From UBA1081 sp045535305 (GTDB lineage Bacteria > Bacillota > Clostridia > Oscillospirales > Acutalibacteraceae): 31,650 nucleotides of DNA. Location: contig JAZSLJ010000037.1 in the NCBI GenBank assembly GCA_045535305.1, forward strand, positions 1 through 31,650, given 5' to 3'. A model generated the notes under the pieces. That model did no database searches, was not told the DNA's origin, and was given only the letters and a program-made list of their open reading frames with translations. The translations under genes were made by a program, and so were the position numbers. Every line of letters starts with the position of its first letter. Within the stretch, counting starts at the first letter, position 1. This document shows positions 30,433 to 31,650 of this stretch, one piece after another.

Positions 30433-31650
30433 TTTTTATTTTCCTTTCACTCCAAAGACCGTTTTTAGTGTACGCATAAAGCGTAATATTTTGAGTCTTG
30501 TTTCCTTTTCTTATGTAAACTATGGATTTGCCGCCATAGGTTGAACGGTATTTCTCGGCGTAACAGGTAAGGTCATCGGGTTTGCCGTTTTCAATGCCCA
30601 GAATCTGTCCGTCGCCTGTAAGCTGATAATAGACTGTTTCATCTTCGCAAGTAAGATTATTATTTTTATCAAGCAGACTAACCTCAACCTGAACAATATC
30701 CGAATCATTTTCGTACAAATCAAAATTGATTGATTCTGCTTTTCCTGTAGTGGTAAGTGTATCCTCCGCACCGTCAATTTTTGCGGTAAGAGTGCCTTCT
30801 TCAAAGGGGATTTCCCAGGTGATTCTGCAACCGTCAGCATCGGTCAAAGTCTTTTCGCCTAAAGATTTGCCGTTTAAGAATAATTCAACCGTATTTGCAT
30901 TTGTGTAACAGCTGATCTGTACAGTTTCACCCTTTTCTGCAGAATAAACAAAACGGTCTGTCCATGTGTTTGTTTTGTCTTTTTCGCCCTTTGATACAGC
31001 GATTTTTACAAACGGTGTGTCTGTCCAGAGTGCTTTTCTGCGGTAGAAAAGCGGTTTGGGATTGCCGCAAAGGTCAAGCATACCTGCCTGAGAAATTCTG
31101 ACGGGCCAGCCTCTGCATTCGCCGAGAAAATCAATTCCCGTCCATAAAAACTGTCCGCAGATATATTCATTATCTCTGACGGCATACCACGCTTCGGGAG
31201 AATGCCCGTTTTCGCTTCCGAATATCACCTTGTCGGGAAAACGCTTGTGGTCCTGCTCATAAAAATGCTCTCGGTAATTATAGCCTGCAACATCAAGAAC
31301 ATCAAAGAAACCCGTTCTTGTTGATAATTCGGGGAATGAAAGCGCTGAAAGAACAGGACGTGTGCTGTCAACAGAATGAACAATATCGACAAGTGACTTT
31401 GCAACCGTTGTCAGGCGTCTTGCATCGGGCTTTTTATCATCATATCTTCTTTCCTGAGCAGGTTTATTGGCATCGTTATTGCCCAGAACTTCATCAAAAA
31501 GAGGTGTTACATACGGGTCATTCGGATAATCTATTTCATTTCCGATTGACCACAGAATTATACTCGGATGATTTCTGTCACGAAGCACCATAGCCTCAAG
31601 ATCTGCCTTATGCCACATCGGAAAATCCTCGGCATACCCGAAACGTTTGG
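30425..31650 (-). CDS. Glycoside hydrolase family 2 enzyme (beta-galactosidase-like), N-terminus beyond window
   Basis: The frame is open to the window edge, so about 408 C-terminal residues are seen. The TIM barrel shows RDRNHPSIILWSIGNE, whose glutamate (codon 31537-31535) is the acid/base, and FGSENG, whose glutamate (codon 31213-31211) is the expected nucleophile. After the barrel comes a DUF4982-like Ig domain (CYTNANTVELFLNGKSLGEK) and a last GH2 C-terminal domain. Both catalytic residues are therefore present. Such enzymes cleave beta-galactosides, beta-glucuronides or related ends of glycans; no signal peptide can be judged since the start is missing. The TAA stop lies inside the start region of the downstream EIIC-like permease, which suggests uptake and hydrolysis of the same sugar. 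Confidence 0.85.
   Translation of the reverse strand, partial: KRFGYAEDFPMWHKADLEAMVLRDRNHPSIILWSIGNEIDYPNDPYVTPLFDEVLGNNDANKPAQERRYDDKKPDARRLTTVAKSLVDIVHSVDSTRPVLSALSFPELSTRTGFFDVLDVAGYNYREHFYEQDHKRFPDKVIFGSENGHSPEAWYAVRDNEYICGQFLWTGIDFLGECRGWPVRISQAGMLDLCGNPKPLFYRRKALWTDTPFVKIAVSKGEKDKTNTWTDRFVYSAEKGETVQISCYTNANTVELFLNGKSLGEKTLTDADGCRITWEIPFEEGTLTAKIDGAEDTLTTTGKAESINFDLYENDSDIVQVEVSLLDKNNNLTCEDETVYYQLTGDGQILGIENGKPDDLTCYAEKYRSTYGGKSIVYIRKGNKTQNITLYAYTKNGLWSERKIKNG

Overview
The window looks like a chromosomal segment from a low-to-moderate GC Gram-positive bacterium of the class Clostridia, most likely a gut Oscillospiraceae/Ruminococcaceae type. The clues are strong AGGAGG-type ribosome binding sites, textbook TTGACA/TATAAT promoters, U-tract terminators, a GatCAB amidotransferase operon, lipoprotein signal peptides, dockerin and cohesin domains on secreted proteins, and sugar uptake genes. 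No tRNA, rRNA, CRISPR array or prophage was seen.

Layout. 1-102 is the tail of an IS3-type transposase. 204-590 (minus) is a chagasin-like protease inhibitor. 803-5992 holds two large exported proteins: a dockerin protein with two metallophosphoesterase-like domains that have both lost metal-binding residues, and a neutral-ceramidase-like hydrolase. 6280-8608 holds a sugar nucleotidyltransferase and a MATE exporter. 8914-12875 is a galactose-type mglBAC operon with a 40-residue membrane protein at its end. 13056-18883 is gatC-gatA-gatB followed by a DUF2207 membrane protein and a cation diffusion facilitator, tightly packed. 18942-23926 is a run of six exported or membrane-anchored proteins: a membrane-anchored cohesin-like protein, two dockerin proteins, and three proteins with no recognised family, one carrying a C-terminal zinc ribbon. 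24191-27227 is a divergent pair of an FAD oxidoreductase and a GPH-type symporter. 27341-28918 is a redox operon (Mrp ATPase, C_GCAxxG_C_C protein, thioredoxin). 29002-31650 (minus) is a GH2 glycosidase, cut by the window end, overlapping a fructose-EIIC-like permease.

Two themes stand out. First, a cohesin-like surface protein lies among dockerin proteins that have no evident catalytic domain, and a third dockerin sits on the double pseudo-phosphatase about 14 kb away. This suggests a small cell-surface docking system not built around cellulases. Second, five short non-coding elements share the same 12-13 bp terminal inverted repeat (AACAATAATTTA...) next to TA dinucleotides but have three different cores (204, about 133 and 38 bp). 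Four of the five lie exactly at gene 3' ends, and the element boundary supplies the stop codon. Removing each element on paper leaves the reading frame open, and in one case fuses mglB in frame to mglA. The 204-bp type is a chain of six hairpins, one of which shows a compensatory base-pair change between the two copies.

All calls rest on reading the sequence and on remembered family motifs. No database search or structure prediction was run.
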